A stretch of 38,503 nt of DNA from NCBI GenBank assembly GCA_024401745.1, contig JAKSKK010000019.1:1-38503 (forward strand). Direction: 5' to 3'. The notes under the pieces were generated by a model. It made no database searches. It was not told the origin of the DNA and was given only the letters and a program-made list of their open reading frames with translations. This stretch comes from Bacteroidales bacterium (GTDB taxonomy: Bacteria; Bacteroidota; Bacteroidia; Bacteroidales; UBA932). Position 1 is the stretch's first letter, and each line of letters opens with the position of its first letter. This document shows positions 8,902 to 17,803 of the stretch, piece by piece. Both the position numbers and the translations under genes were made by a program.

Positions 8902-8976
8902 TCAAATAAAAATAGAAACAGTAGGCTGGAAGTCAACTTCAGGTGAGAAGTGGGATGTTCTGCGCGGCTGTTTCAT
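8902..8976 (-). CDS. Candidate 24-residue leader peptide of the pyr operon
   Basis: On the minus strand an ATG at 8976 opens a 24-codon frame, starting [10 protein letters not shown] and ending VSIFI, with TGA at 8904-8902. It starts about 20 nt after the -7 promoter box. Its last codons (GTT TCT ATT TTT ATT TGA) form a U-rich run, and its stop lies 8 nt before the attenuator hairpin. In E. coli pyrBI a leader peptide and U-rich pause sites couple UTP level to read-through of a terminator; the arrangement here is the same. No Shine-Dalgarno is seen, as is usual in this phylum. Translation is inferred. Confidence 0.6.
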   Translation of the reverse strand: MKQPRRTSHFSPEVDFQPTVSIFI

Positions 8977-8996
8977 TTGTTTTATTCAATTTTCTG

Positions 8997-9026
8997 CAAA
9001 TATAGCAATTTTGATTTTTCTGCAAC
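8997..9026 (-). promoter_or_regulatory. Promoter of the pyr operon
   Basis: On the minus strand TATATTTG (9004-8997) matches the Bacteroidota -7 consensus TAnnTTTG perfectly. A TTG inside GTTG (9026-9023) lies 18 bp upstream as a plausible -33 element. The predicted transcript start near 8991 precedes the leader peptide ATG by about 15 nt. Confidence 0.65.
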
Positions 9027-9056
9027 ATTTAATTTTCAAATTTGCCAATAGAATCG

Positions 9057-9064
9057 TAAATTTG
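9057..9064 (+). promoter_or_regulatory. -7 element of the purine operon promoter
   Basis: TAAATTTG (9057-9064) is a perfect TAnnTTTG box, 24 bp before the first pur ATG. The -33 element is poor (TTTT at 9033-9036, 20 bp upstream). The box is only about 50 bp from the oppositely directed pyr -7 box. Confidence 0.55.
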
Positions 9065-9088
9065 TGTCGCAATTTTAAAACCCTATAT

Positions 9089-9775
9089 ATGGAACTCCTT
9101 TACACAGGCAAAACCAAAAACGTGTACGCTCTTGAAAGCGGCAACTATCTTCTTAAGTTCAAGGACGACTGCACCGGCAAGGACGGTGTCTTCGATCCCG
9201 GTGAGAATTCTGTAGGACTTACAATCGAGGGCGTCGGCGACGTCAACCTCCGCATGTCCATCTACTTCTTTGAGAAAATCAACGCTGCAGGTATCAGAAC
9301 ACACTTCGTAAGCGCTGATCTCGCCAACACCACAATGGAGGTTCTCCCCGCCAAGGTATTCGGCAAGGGCCTTGAGGTCATCTGCCGCAACAAGGCTGTG
9401 GGCAGCTTCATCCGTCGCTACGGCGAGTATATCGAGGCAGGAGCAGATCTTCCTTCTTATGTAGAGACCACATTCAAGAACGACGAGAAAGGAGATCCTC
9501 TCGTTACAAAGGACGCACTCGTATGCCTCGGCGTCATGACAGCCGAGCAGTATGATGCAATCAAGGCCCAGACCCAGCAGATCACCAAGATCGTTGCTGA
9601 CGACCTCGCTGAGAAAGGCCTCGTCCTCTACGACATCAAGTTCGAGTTCGGTTACGATCCTCAGGGCAACGTAATGCTCATCGACGAGATCGCATCCGGC
9701 AACATGCGTGTCTACAAGGACGGCGAGTACATCGATCCTATGACTCTTTCAAAACTTTTCTTTGCTCAGAAGTAA
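9089..9775 (+). CDS. purC: SAICAR synthetase paralogue 1
   Basis: This is a member of the phosphoribosylaminoimidazole-succinocarboxamide synthase family, which joins CAIR and aspartate with ATP. I start at ATG 9089 ([13 protein letters not shown]), because the lysine-rich N-terminal strand is conserved there and the promoter box lies just upstream; a longer frame from 9011 would run through the promoter. The protein is 228 residues. Motifs [11 protein letters not shown] and LYDIKFEFG are present, but the second signature reads [14 protein letters not shown] rather than the usual DExxPDxxR. This subtype is known from Firmicutes. A second purC lies 4.4 kb downstream in the same operon. Confidence 0.88.
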   Translation: MELLYTGKTKNVYALESGNYLLKFKDDCTGKDGVFDPGENSVGLTIEGVGDVNLRMSIYFFEKINAAGIRTHFVSADLANTTMEVLPAKVFGKGLEVICRNKAVGSFIRRYGEYIEAGADLPSYVETTFKNDEKGDPLVTKDALVCLGVMTAEQYDAIKAQTQQITKIVADDLAEKGLVLYDIKFEFGYDPQGNVMLIDEIASGNMRVYKDGEYIDPMTLSKLFFAQK

Positions 9776-9778
9776 GTC

Positions 9779-10246
9779 ATGAAAGTTGGTGTCATAATGG
9801 GGTCGACAAGTGACTTGGAAGTCATGTCGGCAGCCTTCGGCGTTCTTGAAAGTTTCGGAGTAGAATACGAAAAGAAAGTCATAAGCGCACATCGCGCTCC
9901 CTATCTGCTTGCTGAGTACGCATCCACTGCACGCGAACGCGGCCTGGCCGCCATCATCGCAGGTGCAGGCGGTGCCGCACACCTCGCAGGCGTGACTGCA
10001 GCATATACCACCATCCCCGTTATCGGTGTGCCTATCAACGGCAAGGCCTTCGGCGGTATGGACGCACTCCTCGCCACAGTGCAGATGCCTTCCGGCATCC
10101 CCGTGGCCACAGTCGCAGTGAACGGTGCAAAGAACGCAGCCCTGCTTGCCGTCTCCATCCTCTCGGTGACCGACAAGGACCTGGAGCAGAAACTCGCCGC
10201 CTTCCGTGCAGAGCAGACCCAGAAGATCGAAAACACGCAAATCTAA
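9779..10246 (+). CDS. purE: N5-CAIR mutase, class I PurE
   Basis: It converts N5-carboxyaminoimidazole ribotide to CAIR. The 155-residue length, the GSTSDLEVM phosphate loop near residue 9, the SAHRAP motif near residue 40 and the glycine-rich [11 protein letters not shown] segment identify class I PurE, which normally works with the ATP-dependent PurK. No purK is in the window. It follows purC1 by 3 bp and precedes purL by 5 bp. Confidence 0.95.
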   Translation: MKVGVIMGSTSDLEVMSAAFGVLESFGVEYEKKVISAHRAPYLLAEYASTARERGLAAIIAGAGGAAHLAGVTAAYTTIPVIGVPINGKAFGGMDALLATVQMPSGIPVATVAVNGAKNAALLAVSILSVTDKDLEQKLAAFRAEQTQKIENTQI

Positions 10247-10251
10247 TCGTG

Positions 10252-13200
10252 ATGAACAATACAACCCGAATTTTTGTTGAGAAAAATCGCGGATTCCGGG
10301 TAGAGGCGGAAAGCTTGCGCAGCGAGCTTTCCGAGAACCTCTCGTTGAATATCCGCTCCCTAAGACTCCTGAATGTGTATGACCTTGCAGGATTCAGCGC
10401 CGAGCTGCTGGAGAAATGCAGGTACGCCGTCTTCGGCGAAACCGTGACCGATACGGTCTACGACGAATTCCCGCTCGAAGGGAAGAAATACCTCGCGGTG
10501 GAATACATCCCCGGCCAGTTCGACCAGCGCGCTTCTTCAGCGGTAGACTGCGTGCACCTCATAGACCCTAACGCAGACGTCCAGATCCGCTCATCAAGGC
10601 TCCTTGTCTTTGACGACGAAATGTCGGATGATGCCCTCGCGGCCATCCGGCATTATTATATTAATGCGGTAGAGTCACGCGAGAAGGACCTCTCGAAGCT
10701 CAGCCTTTCTGACAAGGCCGACGTGAAGCCTCTGGCCGACCTTAGCGGTTTCACCGCCATGCCAGAGGAAGAGTTCGCAGGATTCTGCAAGCAGTGGGGC
10801 CTCGCCATGAACACCGACGACCTCCGCGAAGTGGTGAACTACTTCAAGGCCGAGCACCGCGATCCTACCGAGACCGAGCTCCGCATCCTCGACACCTACT
10901 GGAGCGACCACTGCCGTCACACCACCTTCACCACAGAACTTACTGAAATCAAGATAGACGACTCATTCCTGAAGGAGGAACTCGAGTCCGAGCTTGGCGA
11001 GTTCCACGCAATACGCAAGGAGCTCGGCCGCGAGGGCAAGAGCCTCTGCCTCATGGAACTGGCCACCATCGGTGCCAGGTGCCTGCGCAAGCGCGGCCTG
11101 CTGGACGACATGGAAGTCAGCGAGGAGAACAACGCCTGCAGCATCTTCATCGATGTTGATGTTGACGGCCAGCAGGAGAAATGGCTCCTCCAGTTCAAGA
11201 ACGAGACGCACAACCATCCTACCGAGATCGAGCCTTTCGGCGGTGCAGCCACCTGTCTTGGCGGCGCAATCCGCGACCCTCTTTCCGGCAGGTCATACAT
11301 CTATCAGGCAATGCGCGTGACGGGCGCTGCCGACATCTGCAAGCCCGTAAGCGAGACCATCCCCGGCAAGCTGCCCCAGAAGGTCATCACCCGCAAGGCT
11401 GCCGCCGGCTACTCAAGCTACGGCAACCAGATCGGCCTTGCAACCACTCACGTGCGTGAGATCTACCATCCGGGATACGTTGCCAAGCGCCTTGAAGTAG
11501 GTGCCGTCGTAGGTGCCGTGAAGGCTGAGAACGTACGCCGCGAGAGCCCCGCTCCCGGCGACGTGATCCTCCTGCTCGGAGGCCGTACCGGCCGCGACGG
11601 AATCGGCGGAGCCACAGGCTCTTCAAAGGAGCATACTGAAGCATCGCTTGAGACCTGCGGAAGCGAGGTCCAGAAGGGTAACGCACCCGAGGAGCGCAAG
11701 CTCCAGAGGCTCTTCCGCCGCCCTGAGGTGACCAAGCTCATCAAGAAATCCAACGACTTCGGTGCCGGCGGCGTGAGCGTCGCAATCGGCGAACTTGCCG
11801 ACGGTCTTGACATATACCTCGACCGCGTTCCCACCAAGTACAGCGGACTGAACTCCACCGAACTTGCAATCAGCGAGTCTCAGGAGCGTATGGCTGTGGT
11901 TGTGGAAGCCGAGGACCGCGAGGCATTCGAGTCGTTCTGCAACAGCGAGAACGTCGAGGTCACATACGTGGCCGACGTCACAGATACAGCGCGCATGCGC
12001 ATGTACAATGGAGAGGTGAAGGTCTGCGACCTCACCCGCGCATTCATCGACAGCGCAGGTGCCAAGCACTACAGCAAAGCCTGCATCCAGGCAGTCGAGG
12101 ACATCGATCCATTCAGGCGCGAACCTGCAGGCGAGACCGTCTCCGACAAGCTCTGCAGCGTGCTCTCATCAGAGAACGTGGCATCGCAGAAGGGCCTCAT
12201 CGAGATGTTCGACTCCACGATCGGCCGCTCTACCGTGCTGATGCCTTTCGGCGGCACCATGCAGAGCACCGAGACCCAGGTTTCAGTGCAGAAGCTCCCG
12301 ACCGACGGATATACCGACACCGCCAGCATGATGGCTTTCGGCTACAACCCTGAGATCAGCAGCTGGAGCCCTTACCACGGTGCCGCATACTCAGTTATCG
12401 AGGCCTGCACGAAGGTCGTCGCAGCCGGCGGCGAGTGGTCAGGAATGCGCTTCTCTTACCAGGAGTACTTCGAGCGCATGACCCACGACCCTCACAGCTG
12501 GGGCAAGCCTCTCAGCGCACTTCTCGGTGCCCTGAAGATGCAGATCGCCCTTGGCCTGCCTTCGATCGGAGGCAAGGATTCCATGAGCGGCACATTCGAG
12601 GACAAGAATGTTCCTCCTACCCTCATCGCCTTCGGAATCACCCCTGTGAAGGCCTCCAAGGTCATTTCTACCGAATTCAAGTGGGAGGGCAACAAGCTCT
12701 ACCTCATCAAGCATACCCCTCTGGCCAACCGCATGCCTGACACAGAGCAGCTCAAGGCCAACTGGGATTTCGTACACAGCCAGATCGAGGCCGGAAACAT
12801 AGTCTCAGGCTGGTCGCTCGGCTTCGGCGGTCTTGCAGAAGGCCTCGCCAAGATGTGCTTCGGCAACGGCTTCGGCGCACGCGTCAAGGTCGATGAAGAC
12901 GAACTCTACCGCCTCTCATACGGCTCTATCCTCGTCGAGTCCGAGACCGAGCTCGATTACGAGAACGCCATCTACCTCGGCGAAGTCACCGACGGCGAAG
13001 ATGACAAGCTCCGCATCAACGGTTCGCGCATTTCCCTTACCAAACTTCAGGAAGCATGGACGAAGCGCTATAGCAAAGTTTACCCAACCTCGGCTGAAGC
13101 CGAGTTTGGCAAAACTTTTGACGGGGGTTCTACCCCCGTAACGCCCCCCGGCAGCCATACGGCTGCTGAACTGCTAGCGAGCGGTAGCTGCCAGCAGGGA

Positions 13201-14124
13201 GAACCTGCTGGGGAATGTGCCACCCTCGGCGCCATAAGAGGGGGGACCATGCAGCGAAGCGGAATGGTGGGGTCGGCGACAGCCGACGTCCCCAGCGGGT
13301 TGCTCCCTGCTGGCCAAAGCAAACCGCTTGCTTATCTCCCGGTATTCCCTGGAACGAACTGCGACTACGACACTGCGAAGGCATTCCGCAAGGCCGGCGC
13401 AGACGTCCGCTTCGGCGTCTTCTGCAACCTCACCGCCCAGGACGTTCTCGACTCCATCGCCCGCATGCGCAAAGACATCTCCGAGTGCCAGATACTCATG
13501 CTCTCAGGCGGCTTCTCATCAGGCGACGAGCCCGACGGCAGCGGCAAGTTCATTGCCAACGTGCTGAACAACAAGGAAATAGCCGACGAGATACACAAGC
13601 TTCTCGATCGCGGCGGCCTCATACTCGGAATCTGCAACGGCTTCCAGGCACTCGTGAAGAGCGGCCTCCTGCCTTACGGAAGGCTCGGCTGCGTGACCAA
13701 GGATTCACCCACACTCTTCCGCAACGACATCAACCGCCACATCTCCCAGATGGTCACCACCCGTGTGGCAACCACCAAGTCACCCTGGCTCGCCGGCATG
13801 AGCGAAGGCGACCTGCACACCATTGCAGTCAGCCACGGCGAAGGCAAGTTCGTGGTCAACGAAGAGCTCGCAAAGGAACTCTTTGCCAACGGACAGGTAG
13901 CGTTCCAGTATGTGGATCCCGTGAGCGAGGAGCCCACCATGGAATCACCCTACAACCCCAACGGCTCATACTACGCAATCGAAGGAATCATCAGCCCCGA
14001 CGGACACATCCTCGGCAAGATGGGACATACCGAGCGCTACGAGCAGGGCAACTTCAAGAACATCCCTGAAGAGATGTACCAGCCCCTGTTCGACAATGCA
14101 GTCAAATACTTTACACAGAAATAG
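10252..14124 (+). CDS. purL: Formylglycinamidine ribonucleotide synthase, single chain
   Basis: It converts FGAR, glutamine and ATP to FGAM. The single 1290-residue chain has an N-terminal PurS-like domain, two AIRS-like halves (residues about 200-930) and a C-terminal class I glutaminase domain with GICNGFQAL, SHGEGKF and HTER, so Cys, His and Glu are intact. I start at ATG 10252, although an in-frame GTG precedes it. Related Bacteroidota proteins are, from memory, about 1230 residues. The extra length lies between residues about 945 and 1025, in the linker before the glutaminase strand LPVFPGTNCDYD. That stretch is coded by a run of inverted repeats with a low-complexity Gly/Ser/Ala/Pro translation, described separately. 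Confidence 0.96.
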   Translation: MNNTTRIFVEKNRGFRVEAESLRSELSENLSLNIRSLRLLNVYDLAGFSAELLEKCRYAVFGETVTDTVYDEFPLEGKKYLAVEYIPGQFDQRASSAVDCVHLIDPNADVQIRSSRLLVFDDEMSDDALAAIRHYYINAVESREKDLSKLSLSDKADVKPLADLSGFTAMPEEEFAGFCKQWGLAMNTDDLREVVNYFKAEHRDPTETELRILDTYWSDHCRHTTFTTELTEIKIDDSFLKEELESELGEFHAIRKELGREGKSLCLMELATIGARCLRKRGLLDDMEVSEENNACSIFIDVDVDGQQEKWLLQFKNETHNHPTEIEPFGGAATCLGGAIRDPLSGRSYIYQAMRVTGAADICKPVSETIPGKLPQKVITRKAAAGYSSYGNQIGLATTHVREIYHPGYVAKRLEVGAVVGAVKAENVRRESPAPGDVILLLGGRTGRDGIGGATGSSKEHTEASLETCGSEVQKGNAPEERKLQRLFRRPEVTKLIKKSNDFGAGGVSVAIGELADGLDIYLDRVPTKYSGLNSTELAISESQERMAVVVEAEDREAFESFCNSENVEVTYVADVTDTARMRMYNGEVKVCDLTRAFIDSAGAKHYSKACIQAVEDIDPFRREPAGETVSDKLCSVLSSENVASQKGLIEMFDSTIGRSTVLMPFGGTMQSTETQVSVQKLPTDGYTDTASMMAFGYNPEISSWSPYHGAAYSVIEACTKVVAAGGEWSGMRFSYQEYFERMTHDPHSWGKPLSALLGALKMQIALGLPSIGGKDSMSGTFEDKNVPPTLIAFGITPVKASKVISTEFKWEGNKLYLIKHTPLANRMPDTEQLKANWDFVHSQIEAGNIVSGWSLGFGGLAEGLAKMCFGNGFGARVKVDEDELYRLSYGSILVESETELDYENAIYLGEVTDGEDDKLRINGSRISLTKLQEAWTKRYSKVYPTSAEAEFGKTFDGGSTPVTPPGSHTAAELLASGSCQQGEPAGECATLGAIRGGTMQRSGMVGSATADVPSGLLPAGQSKPLAYLPVFPGTNCDYDTAKAFRKAGADVRFGVFCNLTAQDVLDSIARMRKDISECQILMLSGGFSSGDEPDGSGKFIANVLNNKEIADEIHKLLDRGGLILGICNGFQALVKSGLLPYGRLGCVTKDSPTLFRNDINRHISQMVTTRVATTKSPWLAGMSEGDLHTIAVSHGEGKFVVNEELAKELFANGQVAFQYVDPVSEEPTMESPYNPNGSYYAIEGIISPDGHILGKMGHTERYEQGNFKNIPEEMYQPLFDNAVKYFTQK
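13075..13328 (+). repeat. In-frame palindromic repeat insertion in purL
   Basis: Consecutive hairpins fill the segment: AAAGTTT 13075-13081 with AAACTTT 13112-13118 enclosing CTCGGC/GCCGAG; ACGGGGG/CCCCCGT 13121-13139; GCAGCC/GGCTGC 13151-13166; CCAGCAGG/CCTGCTGG 13191-13211; ACCAT/ATGGT 13246-13268; GTCGGC/GCCGAC 13272-13287 with GGGG/CCCC outside it; and AGCGGGTTGCT 13294-13304 with AGCAAACCGCT 13318-13328. The frame stays open through all of it. It encodes a low-complexity linker of about 80 residues where about 20-25 are usual. Ordered words shared with 245-475 suggest both are copies of one repeat family, comparable in behaviour to the palindromic elements found inside Rickettsia genes. 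Confidence 0.7.
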
Positions 14125-14126
14125 GC

Positions 14127-14846
14127 ATGGCAGCAGGTGAACTTATTTACGACGGAAAGGAAAAGAAAGTCTATTCCACCGAAGATCCTGATGTAGTGCT
14201 TATCCACTACAACGACCTTGTAACTGCCTTCGGCGGTATCAAGAGGGCCGTGATCAAGGGCAAGGGCGTGTGCAACAACAACATAAGTGCAGTCACTTTC
14301 CAGGCCCTGCACGATGCAGGCGTCCCCAACCACTTCATCAGGAAAGTCAACGACCGCGACATGCTCTGCCGCAAGATCGAGATAATCCCTCTGCAGGTGA
14401 TTGTCCGTAACCGTCTTGCCGGCACCACCGCAAGGCTTCTCGGCCTTGCCAACGGCACGAGGATTCCCAACACGGTCTACGAGCTGCGCTACAACTGCGA
14501 CGCGCTTTCCGATCCCATGATCAACGAGCACCATGCAGTCGCACTCGGCCTTCTGACCTACGAGGAGATAGACTACGTGCTCGGCCTCGCCCGCAAGGCG
14601 AACGCCGCGCTCATCGAACTCTTCCACAAGGCAGGCATCGAACTGATCGACTTCAAGATGGAGGTCGGTCGCACCAGCGACGGTCAGATCATCGTGTCTG
14701 ACGAGATCAGCCCCGACAACGCCCGCCTCTGGGACGAGAAGACCGGAGCCGTACTCGACAAGGACCGTTTCCGTCACGACCTCAGTGACGTGACCGCCAA
14801 CTACAGGGAAGTACAGGAGAGATTAAATGCAGTCATCAAGTTATGA
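14127..14846 (+). CDS. purC: SAICAR synthetase paralogue 2, canonical
   Basis: It has the same reaction assignment as the first operon gene but is the canonical bacterial form: 239 residues, IVRNRLAG in the middle, IDFKMEVG and DEISPDNARLWD near the C-terminus, all matching SAICAR synthase signatures. It follows purL by 2 bp, and its stop overlaps the purF start by 4 nt (ATGA). It is only distantly similar to the first copy, so this is not a recent tandem duplication. This copy is the safer candidate for the classical activity. Confidence 0.94.
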   Translation: MAAGELIYDGKEKKVYSTEDPDVVLIHYNDLVTAFGGIKRAVIKGKGVCNNNISAVTFQALHDAGVPNHFIRKVNDRDMLCRKIEIIPLQVIVRNRLAGTTARLLGLANGTRIPNTVYELRYNCDALSDPMINEHHAVALGLLTYEEIDYVLGLARKANAALIELFHKAGIELIDFKMEVGRTSDGQIIVSDEISPDNARLWDEKTGAVLDKDRFRHDLSDVTANYREVQERLNAVIKL

Positions 14847-16207
14847 GCATATTCGGAGTTTATGGCGTGCATAACGCCGCACAGATGATATATCTCGGCC
14901 TCCATGCCCTCCAGCACAGAGGACAGGAAGGTGCCGGAATAGCAACTTTCGACAAAGAAGGCCGCTGCACTCATCACCGTGGGCTCGGCCTGGCATCGGA
15001 GATCTTCGATACCGACACCCTGTCAAAGCACGATGACGCTCTTCTCGGCCTCGGCAGCACCCAGTATGCAAACAAGGCCAAGGGCGGTCTCGACAACGTC
15101 CAGCCCCTGTTCTTCCATCACAAGTCAGGCGACTTCGTGATAGCGGGCGAGGGCAACCTCATCAACGCCGAGCGTATTGCCAGCTATCTTGAGGACCGCG
15201 GCTGCATCTTCCATACTGCAACCGACGCCGAGATTCTCGCGAACCTCATAAAGAAGGACAACAGCGAGGACCGTATCACCCGTATAATCGACTGCCTGAA
15301 CATGATGGAGGGCGGTTTCGCATTCGCCATCATGACCAAGAACCGCCTGTACGCCATGCGAGACAAGTACGGCATCAAGCCGCTTGCAATCGCGAAGCTC
15401 GGCGACGGCTGGGTGATAAGCAGCGAGACCTGCGCCTTCGACCTCGTGGGTGCACAGTACATACGCGACATCGAGCCCGGTGAGGTGGTCACCGTCGATC
15501 ATCACGGCCTGCGCTCCAACAGATATTCACAGTTCCAGAAGCACAAGGTCTGCTCGATGGAGTACTTCTACATCGCGCGTCCCGACTCCGACATCGACGG
15601 CCGCAACGTGCATGCCTTCCGCAAGGAGGTGGGCCGCAAGCTGGCAGAGGAGTGCCCATGCGATGCCGACATAGTTGTGGGTGTTCCTGACTCAGGCCTC
15701 AGCGCCGCCATCGGATACGCCGAGCGCAGCGGAATCCCTTACGAGATAGGTCTCATCAAGAACAGATACATCGCCCGTACCTTCATACAGCCCAGCCAGG
15801 AGATGCGTGAGAGGGGAGTGCAGATGAAGCTCTCTGCCGTACGCAGCATAGTTGCAGGCAAGCGCCTTGTGCTGGTCGACGACTCAATCGTCCGCGGTAC
15901 GACATGCCTCAAGATCGTGAAGCTCCTGCGTGCCGCCGGTGCCAAGGAAGTGCACGTGCGCATCGGCAGCCCCATGATGAAATATCCCTGCTACTATGGT
16001 GTGGACACTTCTACTTCAGAAGAACTTCTGTGCTCAAGCAGAAGTCTGGAAGAGGCTTGTAAAATGATTGAGGCTGACTCACTTGGATATGTATCATGCA
16101 AGGCGTCCGTCGAGGCTGCAAAGGGCTGCTCGGAGCTTTGCCTCGCCTGCTTCAACGGCGAATATCCCACATCACTTTATCAACACGGAAAAGACTCAGA
16201 AGAATAA
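14843..16207 (+). CDS. purF: Amidophosphoribosyltransferase-like protein with degenerate glutaminase
   Basis: PurF makes phosphoribosylamine from PRPP and glutamine-derived ammonia. The phosphoribosyltransferase half is intact ([12 protein letters not shown] at 343-354; [14 protein letters not shown] loop), as are four cysteines matching the B. subtilis [4Fe-4S] ligands (C237, C383, C433, C436). The glutaminase half is not: the chain begins MSIFGVYG, with no Cys after Met where the family has CGxxG; the GHxRYxT motif reads GSTQYAN (71-77), losing the glutamine-binding Arg; and HNGNL reads GEGNL (102-106), losing the oxyanion Asn. D128 is kept. No other start is possible, because upstream codons contain no ATG, GTG or TTG before an in-frame TGA at 14792. 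The length is 454 residues. It probably uses ammonia. Confidence 0.92.
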   Translation: MSIFGVYGVHNAAQMIYLGLHALQHRGQEGAGIATFDKEGRCTHHRGLGLASEIFDTDTLSKHDDALLGLGSTQYANKAKGGLDNVQPLFFHHKSGDFVIAGEGNLINAERIASYLEDRGCIFHTATDAEILANLIKKDNSEDRITRIIDCLNMMEGGFAFAIMTKNRLYAMRDKYGIKPLAIAKLGDGWVISSETCAFDLVGAQYIRDIEPGEVVTVDHHGLRSNRYSQFQKHKVCSMEYFYIARPDSDIDGRNVHAFRKEVGRKLAEECPCDADIVVGVPDSGLSAAIGYAERSGIPYEIGLIKNRYIARTFIQPSQEMRERGVQMKLSAVRSIVAGKRLVLVDDSIVRGTTCLKIVKLLRAAGAKEVHVRIGSPMMKYPCYYGVDTSTSEELLCSSRSLEEACKMIEADSLGYVSCKASVEAAKGCSELCLACFNGEYPTSLYQHGKDSEE

Positions 16208-16208
16208 T

Positions 16209-17240
16209 ATGGCCAAGACTTACGAAAATGCAGGTGTAAACCTGGAAGCCGGCTACGAGGTAGTAAGCCGCATCAAGAAGCACGTAGCTTCGACTGTACG
16301 CCCCGGTTCAATGGGCGGAATCGGTTCATTCGGAGGAATGTTCGATCTCTCTTCACTCGGCATCCGCGAGCCGGTTCTGGTCAGCGGCACTGACGGTGTG
16401 GGCACAAAGCTCAAGATCGCCTTTGCAATGGACAAGCACGACACCGTGGGTATCGACGCAGTCGCAATGTGCGTCAACGACGTGCTCGCACAGGGTGCCG
16501 AGCCCCTCATCTTCCTCGACTACGTTGCAGTGGGACACAACATTCCCGCACAGGTCGAGGCCATAGTTGCAGGTGTTGCTGAAGGCTGCCGCCAGGCAGG
16601 CTGTGCTCTTGTGGGCGGTGAGACCGCCGAGATGCCCGGCATGTATCAGGACGGCGAGTACGACATCGCAGGCTACACTACAGGCGTCGTCGAGAAGTCC
16701 AAGCTCATCGATGGCAGCAAGGTGAAGGCAGGCGACGTGCTGGTAGGTATCGCATCCACCGGCGTGCACTCCAACGGATTCAGCCTCGTGCGCAAGATCG
16801 TTGCCGATGCAGGCCTCGAGTTCACCGACGAGATTCCCGAGTTCGGCGGCCGTCGTCTCGGCGACGTCCTCCTTACTCCTACACGCATATATGTGAAGCA
16901 GGTGCTTGACGTGATCCGCAACTGCGACGTCCACGGCGTGGCACACATCACCGGAGGCGGCTTCGACGAGAACATTCCCCGCGTCCTCCACGAGGGCCAG
17001 GGCCTCGAGATCTTCGAGGGCAGCTGGGAGATCCTTCCCGTATTCAAGATGCTCGAGAAGTGGGGCGGCGTGCCTCACCGCGAGATGTTCAACATCTTCA
17101 ACATGGGCATAGGAATGGTCGTGGTTCTTGACGAGTCAGAGGCCGACAAGGCAATCGAGATCCTCCGCAGCCACGGCGAGACCGCTACCGTCATCGGCAA
17201 GGTCACCGACAAGGAAGGCGTAAACATCCATCTCCTGTGA
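16209..17240 (+). CDS. purM: AIR synthetase (FGAM cyclo-ligase)
   Basis: It closes the imidazole ring of FGAM with ATP to give AIR. The ATG at 16209 ([16 protein letters not shown]) is chosen because family members begin here and it lies 1 bp after the purF stop. The 343 residues include [25 protein letters not shown], split here as [11 protein letters not shown] and [12 protein letters not shown], plus GGETAEMPG and [13 protein letters not shown], all conserved. The stop codon overlaps the purN start by one base (TGATG). Confidence 0.96.
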   Translation: MAKTYENAGVNLEAGYEVVSRIKKHVASTVRPGSMGGIGSFGGMFDLSSLGIREPVLVSGTDGVGTKLKIAFAMDKHDTVGIDAVAMCVNDVLAQGAEPLIFLDYVAVGHNIPAQVEAIVAGVAEGCRQAGCALVGGETAEMPGMYQDGEYDIAGYTTGVVEKSKLIDGSKVKAGDVLVGIASTGVHSNGFSLVRKIVADAGLEFTDEIPEFGGRRLGDVLLTPTRIYVKQVLDVIRNCDVHGVAHITGGGFDENIPRVLHEGQGLEIFEGSWEILPVFKMLEKWGGVPHREMFNIFNMGIGMVVVLDESEADKAIEILRSHGETATVIGKVTDKEGVNIHLL

Positions 17241-17803
17241 TGAAGAAGCTGGCTGTCTTCGCATCCGGAAACGGAAGCAACTACGAAGCGATAGCCGCTG
17301 CATGTGCAGGTGGCGTGCTGGACGCCGAGGTGGCCGTGCTGGTCTGTGACCATACCGACGCCTACGCAATCCAGCGTGCCGCGAAGTTCGGCACACCCGT
17401 GTTCACATTCTGCCCGAAGAACTATGCTTCAAAGGCTGAATACGAAGCCGAGATAGTCTCCCTGCTTGACAGCAAGGGCATCGACCTTGTGTGCCTTGCA
17501 GGCTATATGAGGATAATCGGCGACGTGCTCCTGAAGGCATACAGCGGCAAGATAATAAACATCCATCCTTCTCTCCTCCCTGCATTCAGGGGAGCGCACG
17601 CAGTCGAGCAGGCTGTGGCCTATGGCGTCAAGGTTTACGGCATCACCATCCACTGGGTGGACGAGAGCCTCGACGGCGGCCGCATCATCGCGCAGCGTGC
17701 ATTCGAATACGATGGCAACGACCCTGAGGAAGTTCATCGCCTGGGGCAGGTCATCGAGCACAAGTTATACGTAGAAACCATAAACAATCTTATAAATGAG
17801 TAA
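17240..17803 (+). CDS. purN: GAR formyltransferase, 10-formyl-THF dependent
   Basis: It formylates glycinamide ribonucleotide using 10-formyltetrahydrofolate. The 187 residues start at ATG 17240, in preference to a GTG one codon upstream. The catalytic segment INIHPSLLPAFRG and the later HWVDESLDGG, containing the active-site Asn, His and Asp, are intact. It overlaps purH by 8 nt. The operon also encodes the formate-using enzyme PurT, so there are two routes for the same step. Confidence 0.95.
   Translation: MKKLAVFASGNGSNYEAIAAACAGGVLDAEVAVLVCDHTDAYAIQRAAKFGTPVFTFCPKNYASKAEYEAEIVSLLDSKGIDLVCLAGYMRIIGDVLLKAYSGKIINIHPSLLPAFRGAHAVEQAVAYGVKVYGITIHWVDESLDGGRIIAQRAFEYDGNDPEEVHRLGQVIEHKLYVETINNLINE

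Noticed and set aside
9011-9088. Longer N-terminus for the first purC
   Set aside because: It would be translated across the -7 promoter box, and family similarity begins at MELLYTGK.
8846-9088. Purine riboswitch or PyrR-binding leader
   Set aside because: No purine riboswitch core or PyrR-binding loop consensus was recognised; the minus-strand leader fits leader-peptide attenuation better.
14828-14830. In-frame TGC (Cys) upstream of the PurF ATG as the missing nucleophile
   Set aside because: It would lie six residues before the aligned position, with no GG/FG context and no start codon ahead of it.
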